Part shown: in pieces, positions 47,701 to 62,700 of the stretch
Layout: each line of letters opens with the position of its first letter
Numbering within the stretch: the stretch's first letter is position 1
Origin: Ficedula albicollis
Taxonomy: Eukaryota > Chordata > Aves > Passeriformes > Muscicapidae
Assembly: GCF_000247815.1 (NCBI RefSeq)
Contig: NC_021673.1
Location: 36,533,194 to 36,597,193 of the forward strand
DNA length: 64,000 nt
Direction of reading: 5' to 3'
Made by a program: the position numbers and the translations under genes
Notes under the pieces: generated by a model
Databases searched by the model: none
Told to the model about the DNA's origin: nothing
Seen by the model: the letters and a program-made list of their open reading frames with translations, nothing else

Positions 47701-50700
47701 AGGCAGAATTATCATCATATAAAGTGAGACAGCACTTTTTCTTATGGGCACATATATAATGCATCTGCAAACTTCGAATTATTAATCCTCAAAATCCAGA
47801 GCAGGGTGGCTTAAATCATGCAGGCATGTAAATTGGCCTCAGCTGAGCTTATAGTCAAAGCATGTAAGATCTTAAAAAATTCCTAGATTTCATCCTTTGC
47901 CAAAAGTCTCTATCTGATGTTAGCTTTGTTTGGTGGGGGCTGGGGCTGGGTGTGTAACTATTGCTTCAGTGCCACTTACCGTAGTAAGCAGTTGGAAAGG
48001 TGAAAATGTCACCGTGTGCCTTCCCTGACGCTCCTCGGTCTGTTGGGCTGCCAGTGCCTGCGGTCCTGGCTGAGCACAAACCACTCTGGTGTGGGCAGCA
48101 TCAGAGGCAGATCCTGGCTGCAGTGTCATAGCGTGACTGATCTCCAGCTGGGGAGTGCTGCTTGCAGGATAGAGGAAGGAGAGAGTGGAACTGAGCTGCA
48201 CGTGAAGGCTGCTCTTTGCTGCTTGGAAATTGCTTCCCATGGGACTCTCCAACTGAATTAACCTGCAATGCGTGCTCTTTGTTGAGCATAACTTCTGATT
48301 AATGAAATAAACTGATTTAGTCTTTGGCGTTCGCCTTGTAAAAGGCATTGTGATTTTTTTCTCATTAGGTTTATAGAATGAGTAAGCTATTGCTTGGGAA
48401 ACAGTGTGGAGTTGGGGAATACCTCTCTTGAGTGGTGTGTGTGAGAGCCTGGCACTTTCAAGTTGATTTTTTTTCTTTCTGCTGAAATTCAGTTCAGTTC
48501 AGATCTTGGGTGTAGGCACACACCCTACCTGGGATTGCTGGCCACAGGCAGGATTGTTGCCAGCCCTGGAAGAGATGGTATGGATCAGCTCTTGGCTGTG
48601 GGGTTCAAAGGCAGCTTCATCATTAGATGAAAAATGATGAAAATGATGACTGCTTCCACTGGCTTGCCTGGTATTTGTTACGTGCTTCATGAAAGGGCTT
48701 TGATCACTTTCCTTTATGAAGCTAAGCTTTTCTTGATATTTGAATATTCCTTTCCTTATTTATGCTGAGTAATTCTAACTCTAAGTAATTAATCTTCCTC
48801 AAGGCATGATAGACTCACCTTCACGCCATCACCAGTGACACTGCGTCATGCACATACGTCAGTGATCTCTCCCCATCTACCTGTATGTAATCATCCCCTC
48901 TGTTTATTGTTGTACTTTGAGCTAGCACCAAGCAATGCATTTCAGCTTTCACATAAAACTTTTAATTACTCTTGTCTCTAATGATTCAGAATTCCTTAAT
49001 AAACTTGGGGTAGAGCTCAAGAAAATGTGAAAAAACATTAGTTCTTGTGTCTTGGATCTGGATGCACATGATATTGCTTAGAGCAAGTCTTTGTTTTAGG
49101 AGTTTAAGAAATCTGACCTTTTATGGGATGAGAGACATGTTTCCTTCCAGCTCATATCAAGCTCTGGAAATAAGCTCATCTGTTTCCAGACATGGAGGAA
49201 TTAATCAAAAACTTCACACTTACATAAAGATTTGGTTCTAAAAAGCCTTTTATAATTTCCCCCTTCATTTTAGCCTCTGGGTATAGTCCAAGTTCTGATT
49301 GTATAAAATTAGAAGTCTGGCTTTTGTGGAGGTGGACCTAGACAGCGAAGGTTTCTGTTGCCTTCAGGGCAATGGTCTGCCTTCTATTACTGGCTGTAGC
49401 TGCTCTCAGGATCCAGGTGTTGGTTTAGATGAATGCCTGACTCTCAGCTAGTTCTGGCTGGATGAGGCTTTTCATGCAGGATACTTAGAGACTGATTAGT
49501 TAATTCCCTTTGGATTTTGCTGAATTGTCTTTGTGTGATTTGACCTTCTTTCTCATGATTTTCTTCCCTTTCCCTCTGTATTTCTTCATGCAGCAGTCTT
49601 GCTTTTGTCCAGCCTTTTCGGAACTGTGTAATGTGCTCACAGTAGAGAAGTTTGATGAGGCTGCAGGAATGGAAATCGGTGTCCCCTCTCTCCTCTGTGA
49701 GTGTTAGAGCAGTGCTGCAGAGCCTCCATGGTGCAGCATTCCCTGCCAGGTATGCTGCAGTACCGGTGCCTCTGCATTCAGTCCCTCTGCACTGAAGTGA
49801 GTAAGTGCTCACAGGGAATGGCTGGGTAGGGCAGAAACCAAAGGTGTGGTAGACTGATGGTGAGGAGATACCATCATGGGGTATCTGTATGTGCTTTCAT
49901 ATATTCAGTGTGTTGACAGGCTGGCCTGATAGCCAACCACCCCAAGGGTCAGGGAGAGGAGCAGCTTGATTGCTGGGGCTGGGAAGTGTAAACAGAGGAA
50001 AGCTCCCAGGAGCTTTGTATGACTTGAATTAGTGTGTCTGAGCAGTGGGACTGTGTTATTGAACTTCTGCCTCCACCACAATGCCCTCTCTGCCCTTCAT
50101 CCTTTCACTGCATCCCCTTCAAAAGTGCCTGGCTGGTACATTTTCCTCTCTGTCCTTGGCTGGGCACTGCCATAAAATCGTTTGCAAACAAACCCAGTTG
50201 CCCTGTGATGACAGGATGCTTTTCCAGTGCTGCTAACATGGCCCTCACAGTTGTGGTTGAAACTAAAGTGACCTTTATGGAACCCCTGTGAGAAAAATCG
50301 TTTGGGAGAAGGTCATTGTGTTAAAGCCTGTTCAGCTGTTGCTTCCTTCGCTTGAACCTCTAGCATCCCTCAAACGAGTGCTTTAAGAAGTGATACCATT
50401 GTTAAAGCTCTAAATCTTTGAACTTCATTACCTTTGGGGGATTTTTGTATTGATTCCTGCTGTTAATATGCACATAATCAGAATAAAATTGCAATATGGC
50501 TATTTCCAGAAGTTACTCTCTAGGTGATAGGATAATAGTTCAGAGAAGAGGTATAGATTGTCACACACTCTTGTCTTTCTGCTGTCCTTCATAGATACAC
50601 ACTGTTTTTTTATCCTGTCAAATTGTTTTGCTGTGGAATTAATGCTGCAAAATGTGCTCCAGCACCTGGAACCCTTTTCAAAATAATGGGTAGCCTTAGG

Positions 50701-53700
50701 AGGCTGTGTGGAAAAAGTAGGCACCAGTTTTGAGTGCAAAATGCTCATGTCAAGATAATCCTTTACTTCTGTTCCGTGAATGAGAAAAAGGGGAAAAGTT
50801 TCAAGTTTGATCTGTGTAAGATACTTTCTTGCTAATTGCTTTTTCTGACTAGAAACCTGATTGACTGACAGTGTCTTTGCCCTGCTAGAGCTGAGTTTTC
50901 AGCATTTCTCGTGCAGTTATCAGTCACTGACGCAGCACTGGGCAAATGATGTTGTGCTTTTGCCCTTGGGTGATAAAGCTGGAGATGGTGGGACAGTGAG
51001 CACATGGCACAGTTTACATTTGCTCAGGGTGGGAGGAAATGATGGATATTGGTCATTCTCACTGTGAGATGGCTCTGCCTGTCAGGGCTCCCACTATGGG
51101 ACTTTTTTGTTACCCTGCACAGAAAAACAGGGATCTGTCCTGCTGTGCTGCCTACAGCTATGTATTGGATCTTGCCCTTGTTATAAACAGCAGGGAGGTG
51201 ATGGTGGCTTTAACTCCTCCTATTAGACAGATGTTATGGAAAGGTCATAATTATCTCCTATCTGCAGTTAAAGTCTGGATTAGGGTCAGAGAAGTCCAAG
51301 GACTGTCTATTGCAAAAGTTTCACAAAAATGTACTCTAAAGCTCAAGAAATTAATAAGCCTGGAGTGTTACATAATTCTGATGGAAAGCAAGTAAAAATA
51401 AAAACCTGGGTGTCTGGCCTTTATGCATTTTAGAAATGCAGGAGGAACTGGCGTCTCTTAATTGCAGCTTGTTTTCCAGGTCATCAATTTGACTTCTTGG
51501 GTATGTAATTCTCCCAGATGGCTTCACTTTGTAGATGTCTGACATGATCTACATATCTTCAAATGTTTGGGTTTTTTCTTTTTTTCTTCAAGCCTGGCAC
51601 TTTGGAAGGAATGCTGTCTGGAGTCTGAGTTGTATAACATTAAAGTTTGAATTATGTCCAAAATTCAACTGTGTTATCAAGAAATGTCAAGTATGCTCAG
51701 TGATAGCTACATCCAGATTTCCTAAAGTGTAATGGTAGAAGTAGGCAGATCTTTCTTTCTGTAGAAACTTCTCAAGAAGTAATGAATCCTTAGCAGGCAC
51801 AGTATGCACCTAACAAACTAAATATCTGTTTCAGTAGTGGACAATATCAGATCTTCCAGGTACTGCAAGCACTAACTGTAGGTTTCACACAGGAGTGTGA
51901 TATGTACTTTAACCAGTGCCTGTGAAGTTGTATGGAATATCTTCTCTCTCTTCTGTGGCTGACACCCTGAGCTAGTAATCACTTTTTATTGTGCTCTGTG
52001 CTTCGTTGGGGATTTTTTGTACACACCTTTCCCACCAAGGTCAATTTTTACTGTTAATGGTACTGTGCCTCTAAAATGAGATGCTGGAATTCAAGCTGTA
52101 TTTTTTCCTGCCTGTGCAGCACCAGTATAATGGACTAAAATTCTTCTTCAAAGTCACGTTAATGCTGGCACCAATAAGACCTTAAAAGGTTCAGCTTTAC
52201 CTTTCCATGTCAGGTGAAATCTGAATGCTTGGTTCCAAAAATTGGGATATTCCAGTTACAATTTATGGGAGGAAAATAACACTGAATAAACCCAAGACTT
52301 GTGTTCTTGGAAGCGCCAAAGTATCTTTTTGCTGCTTTGGTTTTTGTTTTTGTGTTTTCTTTCTTCTGTTCTTCTACTTGTCTGCAAAAGTGAAACTCCT
52401 GTAGTTAAAGACTGTATCCCTGTGCAGTGCCTGTGATTTGTCAGCCAAATGCTATTTTTAGGTGGTTGTTTAGGATAACCTTCCCGTGGCTGCTGACTCA
52501 GTGTCAGTGAGTACCAGGTGGTTAGTGCATCTTCTGACAGAGCCTTGCTGTAAGTCTGTCTTTTTTTTTTTAATTGTTTTCCTTTTACAAAAATGTGTTT
52601 TTATTAGTGTAACAATTCTGTTATGAAAATAGTATATTGTCTTGGGTAAAAATTGTCTATCACAGTCTTTTTAATACGTATCTAATAATTAAAGAAGAGC
52701 TGGCTTCTGCAGAGGAGTACAGATAGTTGCTCTGTTCCCCACAAAAAACACCATGACCCAGAACCAAAAAACCAACCAAATAAAAGTCTCAAAAAATATA
52801 TTGATTCATAACATATTTTTAACCAGCCTCCAAAGTGATGGAGGCAGAGTGATTTGTATGTTGGCTAATTGATTGCACAGCCTTTGATTGATGGGATGCA
52901 ATTTGGTTGAGCATCAGCTGCAATTGCAAGCTGTAGGACCATGGCTGAAATGATTCATGCGCAGCAGCAGGAGCTCCAGACTGAATTAGAGGCTTGTATT
53001 GACTGTGGCACTGTGCATTATTTAAAGAATTGGTTCTGTGCCACTGAGTGTCTGAAGCAATTAACTGCTTCTCTCTGCTGAACAATCGGTTCCTTTTTTT
53101 GTGAGTTCCCGCATATCAATAGTGACTTTTGGGATAGTTTCTTTATTTTGGAGGCAAGACAAATAGAAACAAGTCTTGCTGATTTTTTTTTTTTTTTTTT
53201 AATTCTCATTCTTGTGATTTTTTTCCCCCTTCATATAAAGTAAAGAAGTGTTGACAGTACTTCAGATTTTTGATATTTTTATATTCTTCTAGGAAATAAT
53301 GGAAGAGATCTGTAAAGGAATGAAATAATATTTATGTTTGTTTTCCAGCCACCACACAGGATTCAGCAATCTATAAACTGGGTTGAACTGGATGGAGTGG
53401 TATTGATTTAATTAAAAAAAAAAAAAAAGGGGGAAAGCCAGACCATACTGCTGCTGTTAGCCTGAGGCTTTAGGCCTTTCGAATCTTAAACTGTGTTGTA
53501 CTTGGTTTCAGCAGTAGTGTAAGGAGCCAATTTCTAGCTGGAAAGGAGCTGTCATTCCTCCCATGTGATATTAGTCCAAGCCCAGCGTGGGCTCCTGCAT
53601 CACAGTGCTGGTTGGCAGAGCCCTGGTGCAGGGGACAGCAGAAGTGAGGACCCTCTGCCAAAATATCTAAGAGCCGTGTGGCCCACACAGTCTTGTCCAA

Positions 53701-56700
53701 GAGTTCCTTCCTGAGACGGTTTGCTGGCACAAGGTGGGAGTGTCAGAATCTCAATCCACTGGACCTGGCCAGGGAAGCTTGCTGCAGCTCAGTAATGAAA
53801 GCTGCTTTCCTCCAGTGACGTTGCTGCCTCATTTCCTCTTAAGTTAATGAGCTTGTAGTTTTTAATTAGACATAAATGGTGGCTGTCAGGTCATGTTTGG
53901 TTTTATCTTTTCATACTGCTGTTGTGCTTCCAAGAGTAGAAAAAAAAGGATAATTTACTTCTAATGTTGGGCAGCAGGGTGGGCAAAAGTGTACCCAGAA
54001 CTACTGGTGTGGGTTTAGTCTTGTGTTTGGGTTCTTCTCTTGGAAGGTATCCAGAGGTGCAGGTCAGTAATTCACAACTATGTTTTATGTGGGCAGTACA
54101 AGGAGTCTCAAGAGCTGTTGAAAACTGCTTCACTGAAAGATGATGTTCGGAATGTTCAGAAATCAACGGATCCGCCTCTGTTGATTTTTAAGAGATTCTT
54201 ATGTGTTGTTTTTCAAGATAACTTGGCTAGCCCTTCCTTCAAGGGATGAAGACTTGTAAGGCAAGACAGCAGGGGGGTGGCTTTTGGGAAGAGTGAAGAG
54301 GTGGGTTGAGGAGTGGTGGAAGGAACTGAGGGGTGCTGAACTGTGAAGGTGGTTTTGGAAGAGAGAGTGAGTCAGTGATGCTGTGTTAGCAAAACTACTG
54401 AAAATGGCATATGGCATCTCAAGACACCTGCTGCTGGGATCCAGCTGTGTGCAGAACGGATGTGTAGGTGCCAGCAAGCAGGGATTATGGTGTACGACAT
54501 CCAGGTCTGTCCACAAATCTTAATGCTTCAAAGGGTTTTGTTTTCCAGGGGAACTGAGAATCTTTGGGGCCATATTTGCAGAAAGTCTGAAGTGAGAGAG
54601 ATGGTGTAAGTGCAGGGAGAAGTGTAATTGAGAAATGCAGTTTTGTTTTTCAGGCTGGCAGCCTCGGTGGTTCCTTCTCTGTGGTGGCATCCTGTCCTAT
54701 TATGACTCTCAGGAAGATGCCTGGAAGGGTTGTAAGGGAAGCATCCAAATGGCTGTTTGTGAAATTCAAGGTAACTAAGATACAGTAACACTCAGCTGCA
54801 TGAAGTTTGTCCAACAATGTTGCATTCAAGATGAGATTTCAGGTGACAAGAGCTATTTGGCAGCTTGATTTCTCTGGTATGTATTTGCAGTAACTTGATG
54901 TATATGCAGATTTTTATACCGTAGTATTTTGAAAATGTTGAGAGAACTGCAAGCCTCTAATATCATGGGTATTCTACTTGCAGGGGGTCACTTTTTCATG
55001 AGCTGTTGTGGAACATCACAGAGTTTCAAATTACTCCCCATGAGCAGAGCTGAAGCTAGAAACATGAAAAATAAACTTCAGTCTTAGGTCTGTTCAGTTG
55101 TATTGCCACATTTTTGAGGTTCAGTTAAGAGCTAGAAGCTTGAAAGAAAGGCTTGTCAGAAAAGGATGCCTTTTCCATAATGACTCTCAGGTTATAGCAA
55201 TCACAAAACCATTTTTCATAGCTGTACACATGTGTGTCCTGTCCATTCCCTAACTCAGAAGAGAAGTCATAAAATGGGGGAAGTAGGGACTATAGATTCC
55301 TCCTCTTCCATCTCTGTTTGACCTGCCACCCCACACGTCTGTTGGCATGTTTGGTTGGGCTGGGAAGGGCCCAGGGGCTGGTCTGAAATCTGTGTTGCTT
55401 TCAGTTCATCCTGCAGATAACACACGAATGGACCTGATTATCCCAGGGGAGCAGTACTTCTATCTGAAGGCAAGAAATGCAGTTGAAAGGCAAAAGTGGC
55501 TGGTTGCACTAGGAACTGCCAAAGCCTGTCTGACTGACAGCAGGACACAGAAGGAAAAAGGCAAGAACACCCTTTTGCTGGCACATAACGTTTGCTTTAT
55601 ATTTCCCCATGCTTTCCCTAGTTCATGTATATACAACTTCAGTGTCCAGCCTGTGCTTCAGGTCTTTGGTGCTGTTAAAAGCTAAGATATGTGTTAACTA
55701 GAAATCTCAGGTATTAATTCTCAGGGCAGGGATTTGAAAACTGGTTTTTTTCTTAAAATAGAGTGTATAAAAATGATTTGAAAACCATGTGCTGATGGGT
55801 TCTCTAAGTACAGTAAATAGGCCCTGGCTAGGGGTCACTGTGATGCATACTGTACAAGAATGTAAGACTCCCACCTAGTACAGCTGTCTAAATACAATGA
55901 CCCAGACTCTCACACCAGTGTCTCTTCAGCTTTGGAGCTCCTCACACCCTTTCCTTCCATCTTCTAATTGGGCTGACTTCTGCCCTCTGAGAATGCCTCA
56001 GCAATTAAGAAAAGGTTTGCACTGGGTTCCAAATCTATTAGTATTCAGAAACTTAAATCTGACCATGGTCAGGCTATGAAAATTAATTCAGTTACAACTT
56101 TGCTTTCACCAGCAATCTCACTTCCCCTGCCCCCAGTGAAAACCCCTCTTGCTTACAAGTGTGGCATTAGTCACAGAACAGTGTGAGGCCTCATGCCTTA
56201 ACCTTGTGTAAGCTCAGCACAGTGATTGTACAGAAGATGGCAAAACAGCAAAATATTAAGGTCCTGAGCAAATGCAGGGGGTGGTGAGTACTTCCTTGCC
56301 CTGAGGGGAGGATTTGCTTCTCCTCTTAGTGTTATGTTTGTTATCACCAGGCTTTGCATGTACTGGTTCAAACTGATTCAGAACTGGGCAGAAGATGCTA
56401 CTGCATAGAATCCTTCACCAGGTGGGATCTGATGTGCAGTGCCTAGAGAACAGAACAAAATTATATCTGTAAAGTGACATACAGTAGCAGAGGGTGAAAA
56501 GCTAGTGATGAATTTGCAGTTAGCCTTACTAACAGCCAATTTGTTTTGTAATTCAGGGACTCTAATATCAAAAACATTACTTCTGAAAAATCTCAGAATG
56601 GCTGTTAATCTTATCTGGATTAGTCTTCTCAGTTCTTCACTCTGTTTCTCAGTACAAGAAGCATATGGACACACTGGAGTGAGTCCAGCAAAGGGCTGCT

Positions 56701-59700
56701 AAGATAATTAAAGGATATATCTAGTGAGAGAGCATAAAAATAAGAGCCAGAGTCTTAATGAACAAGAGAAAATATGCGTGAATTTTGATACAAACCACCC
56801 AGTTGAAACACAAGCGAAAATGCTTACCTGGTGAAGATGAGGGAACACTGAAAGGCTGCACAGAGGTTGTGTGGTCTCCATCCTTGGCATTGTTCAAAGC
56901 CTGAGTAATTTGCTCTGACTCTCCTTAAACATGAGTAGGACTAGCTGGTCTCCAGTGGTGTCTTCCAACCTCATCCATCCCATGATTCAAGGATACCTAT
57001 ATTAAATTAATCCCTTTCTGTTGGACAGAATGCATCTTTTATATCTGGTGTGTTCTACAACCCTATCTAAACAATGCTATTAATAGTAATGTGTGCACCT
57101 TAAACTACTTTGTGAAAACAAAGAATATTGTATGTAAGGCTTTTGTCCTTTTTAAAAGGCCTGCTAAGACCAAATGTTGTGTACTTGCCTTGTATTGGAT
57201 ACAGTAAATTTAACTTTTTTTTGTTTAACTTTTAGAGTTCACTGAAAACACAGAAGCCTTGAAGACTAAAATGTCTGAACTTAGACTGTACTGTAACCTC
57301 CTTGTTCAGCAAGTGCATAAAACAAAGGAAGCCAGCATTTCTGGCGTGTCAGAACCAGAGGTATAATAGCTCTATTTTTGCTATAGACCACATCTGTAAA
57401 GTCTTGGGCACCTGAGCTTTTCTGGGTAGCCAATTAACTCACAGTTACTTAATGTTACTTAATGTTGCAACCTCCTCCTGCAGAGAACCTGAGGGAAATA
57501 AAGTGCTCTTACAACAGTTCTTGTTTAAATGGAGTATTACTATATTGTTGCAAATTACTTGCTCTTTGTTGGGCTAGCAAGTGTGAGATGAGATCTGATA
57601 TCCGGGGTCTAGACAGTAATACCTCTGTAGGTGATCATGTCTTTACAGCAGATCAAATAAAGCAAAAGATCTTTTATAAAAAGATAATTTGGACAAAGTG
57701 CACATTTTTCTGCCTGAGTTGTTAATATCCCGCTCAGCAAAACACATTCAAAACCCTTAAAAGGTCAAGAGATGTTGCAGACCACAAAAAAAAAGAGCAA
57801 AAGTGATATAAAGAATAGCTTGGTTAGCCTCACTTAAGTTAAAAATTCAAACCTTGTAAATCTTTCTGACCAAAGAAGCCTCATCTAAGAGGAATCTCCT
57901 AAAGACAGTGATCTGCCCCTTGCTTGGAGAGAGAAATGTATGAAGAAGGATGCACTTCCCTTGCTAGAGAAGCTGGTGTGGAGTTCCAGGATGCCTCCCA
58001 CTGTAGAGATGGGTCCTCAGGTGCAGAACAAGAAAGCAAAACACCTGAAGGTTGATCATTTTTATGTGCAAACCATCTCTGTAAAGATACCTGATAGACT
58101 GTTTAAGGTGAATTAAAATACAGTGCAGAAGCATGATGTAGTGTACAAATGGCTAAAAGGCACTGTTAGAACTTGCAGCTCACGGGTGTTGACCCATAAT
58201 GTGGTGTTTATCCTGCTCATATTTCATGCATCTGGAGGAAGACTCTCTTTGTCTGATCTTACTGGCATTTAACTGCAAAGATTTACTACTAAAAGCATTT
58301 CAGCAGCAATAACTGACTTTGCAGAGATGAAGAGGCAATGTGATACCTCATTCTGTATTTTTGCCATTTGCAATAATTTTTTGTTTGTGAGATTTTGAAA
58401 TTATTATCTGCAGATCATTCTGCATCTCTTTAATTTGTTTACTTTTCATATCTCCTGTCAGTGGTGTTTCCTGGAATGCCATTGTTGAATACATTCAGGC
58501 TTAGTATTTCATGCGCTTCTAATACCAATAAGTAACTAAAGAGGCATTGATTTCAAAACACAGGTGCACTAAGCTTCTTCTACTGAGAGCTGACAACAGT
58601 TGTACTACTGCAAGGGGGCATAGCCACAGTAATATGTGATGCCAGTTCTCTGAGCAGCTGTTGCACTGAGTTTTAATTCATGTTAACCAGAAATCACATC
58701 TGTAGCAGCTGTGGGCTTTGCAGACATTAGTTGCTCCAAATTGATCTTCTGTGGTGAGTCCATTTCTTCCAATTGATTTCTTCCCGCAGAGTGAGATTGA
58801 TATGGGAGCTCTGTTGAAATCAACCTGTGACACTTTCCTGAAGACTCTTGAAGAATGTATGCAGATTGCAAATACTGCCTTCACTTCTGATTTACTGCAT
58901 CAGACCCCACCTGGATCCCCAAATTTAGCAGTTCTCAGAACAAGCAAGGTAATGGCCAGTATCTTCTCTCAGCCTCGGTGGGGATGCTAATGGCTCCTTT
59001 TGTCAAAAGCAGGGTTGTAGCAGTAAATATATTTTTTTACCCATATCATAGCTGCTGGAAATATCTTTTTACCCATATCATAGCTGCTGGTCCTACACTG
59101 GTCTGCTATTTCAATATATTTTTTTACCCATATCATAGCTGCTGGTCCTACACTGGTCTGCTATTTCTTGTGGCTTGCAAGTGAGGTAGGGCCACTTTTT
59201 TGATAAGCAGTGACCAATCTCTTAACCTTTAATGACAGGTGAAAGTTATTAAACATCATCTTTCATGGGCCTGAAAGTTATGCCATGGTGTTTCACAGAA
59301 AGTCATTCAGTGATGTTTCAAAATACCTTGGTTCTAAAGCAAGTTTGCCCATGTGGGAATTCATTGCAGTTATTACTCTGTTAAGCTACAGCAGTATTGG
59401 ATATGTGCTAATATGGAGCTGATGAGTTTAGCTTTCTAATGAGAAGGGCACTTTCTTGAATCCTGGATCCATAACTACATATGAAAAACTGGAACATCTC
59501 TGGCAAACAGGAAGTTAAGATCTATGTAGGAAGATAGATGCATGACTGAATCTGAGAAATGAGATTGCTTCACCATACCTGATATCTAGCCTTATGTTTC
59601 TTCTGGTTTTTTTTCAAAACTTTTTTATTAAGTAAAGAAAACATTGCCAAGGAAGCTCACTGCTTTGGTTCTTTTCCATATGCTGTGTGGTGTCTCACTT

Positions 59701-62700
59701 GACACTTGCTAACTAGCTTCTTAAAGAAATCTTCTGATTGTCTTTCTTTTCATTTTTTTTTTTTTTCTTTGCAATGTTGTAATGGTATAATAATGTAGCA
59801 CCATTTCACATTTGTCTGTCTACTGCCTCCAGGTCAGAGAATTAGGGAGGGTTTTCTTTGCTGACTCCAACTTGTGTTTAATAAAATGTGAACTTTGAGA
59901 AGCATGATACAGTCTTCTTGCTTTAAACAATATTCTCCCCCCTCCATATCTTTCAGGTAAAGCACTCTGTCTTGTCCAGTCACACCTCAACAGAAAGGTA
60001 TAACAGAAGTCTTTACTGTCAGTGTCTCTCTAATCTGTGTTTGGTAATGCCTGTTCTTTCCTTATTGCTATTTCATTCTTATTGGATGCAGGCAGAATTG
60101 TATCACTCTGAGCTGCCTACTTGGAAGCAGGTGAAACAAAAGAGATCTGGCACATCCCACTTCATGTCTCTTATGTATCTCTCCTTTACCTTTCATTTTT
60201 TTCTGCAGTCCACTTGGTGTCTTACTGCCCAATCACCAGCCAACTCTCTCCCACTTCAGTGCTCCTTCCTGCATTTTAGGTTACACTCCATAAGCTCATA
60301 AAAATCATTAATGGTGAGCAGACTGATTCCTGGAGTAGGTGGGAAGGATGTATATTTTAAAGTACTAATGAGGGGATATTCTAATAGTTAGAATACCTGC
60401 CTGCAATTTTCTTTTCTCTAATCATATTTTTTTGATTATGTGCCTTTTTAATAAAGATCATTGTAAATATACTTAAACTCTGCAAGCTGAGGTTGAGTCT
60501 TTAATCCTATTTGCTGCAAAAAGCTGCCTCATTCTTGTTATTATTTTAGACAAGCTCTTTGCTCAGAGCAACCTGTGGCAGCCTGTAACTTCTGTCAATT
60601 ATTTTTCTCTTGTTATTTGCGTGTTCACAGGAAGAATGCTTTATGCACTGAAGCAATCCTTTATGCACTAAATATTATTCTTTCCCTTTCTTCAGGCAGA
60701 TGGAATTGAACCCCTGTGAAAATGGCTGTGTAAAAGCAGAAATGAACCATCAAGAGCAAGCAGTTATTAAAAGTATGGAATGTTTAAACTTGGAAACAAA
60801 TCAGGGGACTGGTAATGTCTGGGTTGAAGATTGTGCAGCAAAGCATTTGGCAGGTAAGTATCAGTCTTTTGTCCAGGATGATTATTCTATAGGTGTAAAT
60901 TAGTGAAGATACAGGCTCCTTGTGAGACTGCTGATCCCTGACTCCCAGGAGAGGGAATATCAGTCTTTTAGTCTGATACTGCCCCTTGCAAGTTTTCTCA
61001 GCATACCTGCTGCTGCCTTTGTTGATGGCTAACTTAGGGTTGAAGGGAGAAGTAATTAAAAAATTTGGTTTTGGACAAGTTGAGGACCTCCAGATGCAGA
61101 CTGGTGTGGGTGTAATAAAACAGCCTGGCAGAGCTTGGGTTCTCCATGCACTGTGGGCAGACACATTATTCCCTGCTAGCATGTGGGCTGCAGTGTCAGA
61201 GGGGCCATTGGAGCTTTGTGTGCCTGTCTGAAGCTTGAACTTTTAGTCATTCTTGATTGCTCTTACAAATGTTTACAGAAAATTAACGCTTTTTCTGCAA
61301 CTGAGAGTATTCTAGAAAGCGTCTTATTTCTTCCTTTATCTTAGCAATGGCATGAAACTTAGATTTGTGTGTGACTTCAGTGAAATACTGTTAACTAATT
61401 CAGTATAAAATTCCCTCCTATATGGTTATATTGTTAAGGACTGCTGAACTTAATTTGGATAATGGTTCATATAACATGATTTTTGCACGTCCTGTTGAAA
61501 GGACTGTGTTCTTGAACAGTGGCTTTCTCTGCCTGGCTGTTAACCCAAAATATGCAGTCAGTGAATCTGCAGAAGTTTTTGAGTCCAAGTTAATGATGAG
61601 TCCAAGTTAATGATGATAGTGATTTTTGCCCTTATGGGTTCTTTTTGGAGTTCTTCCCGTTTTTGGGGTTGGTACTATGTCATGTGACAAGTCCCTGCAG
61701 AATAACACACACATGACACAGTTTAGCATAATATCAATAAAACAGCCCTAATGTAAGGACACCAAACTAATTCAAGTTGTTGGTGTCATTTAGCTACTGT
61801 GGTTCATGTGCACAAAAGAGAAAAGGCTATCCCCTGTTGGGTACACATATTTGGGCTGCAGTTTTGCTGTCAGTGTGGGTTGGAGTTAGGATGTGCAGGG
61901 TCATCCATAGAGAGTGGGCTGACCCAGCCAGCCCATGGGCTTTGTCTCACTGGTGGCTGTAGCTAGGTGCTCCCTCTGACCCCAAGAGCTCTGTCCTATC
62001 TCAGATACTTTTTCTTCCCTCTCCCCTTTTTTAAGGGCAGTCAGTCTTTAAAAATGCTTGAGTACTTAAGTCCCATAGCGAATTTCTCTGTCATTTAGGG
62101 CTTACAGTGTTTGAGTTAGAAATTTCAGAGGACCCAAGGTTTTTGCACAGTACTCCTGCAGAGTCACTGCAGACTTGGGCTGTTTCTCTTCTCCCCAGCC
62201 TATGTGACTTGTTGATGGGCAGATCAGTGGCATCACTCAAACCTCTGTCTTTTCTTGGCAGAGACTGTTTGCTTGTGAATGTTAGTGAGACGTGAGAATG
62301 GCTGGTTTGAGTATGAGGGGTTTTCTTTTCACCCAGCACCAGGTTTGTTCAGTGGTTCTGCCACTAATAGGGACTGCTGTAAGCCTGCTTTCAGTTGTCA
62401 CTTGGAGGAAGAAAGTTCCTTGCCCCTTGGTTCCTTCAGCCAGAAGCTCAGTTCTGCTTCAGGTCTTCTGCCACTAATAGGGACTGCTGTAAGTCTGCTT
62501 TCAGTTGTCACTTGGAGGAAGAGAGTTCCTTGCCCCTTGATCCCTTCAGCCAGAAGCTCAGTTCTGCTTCAGGTCTCTCTGTAATTCTCACTGACACTTG
62601 AAAGTATTCCTTTCCTGGAAAGACAGGTTCCCTGAGAAATCCTGGATGCTACTTTGACAGTCTGGCAGCAAGATGTGCTTGGCTATGGCTTGTATGATGC

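Noticed and set aside
55347..55685. Single 112-codon ORF containing the PH-domain C-terminus
   Set aside because: Only the exon 3 part (55405-55560) is coding. The ends are intron read-through, although read-through could matter if the GC donor is skipped.
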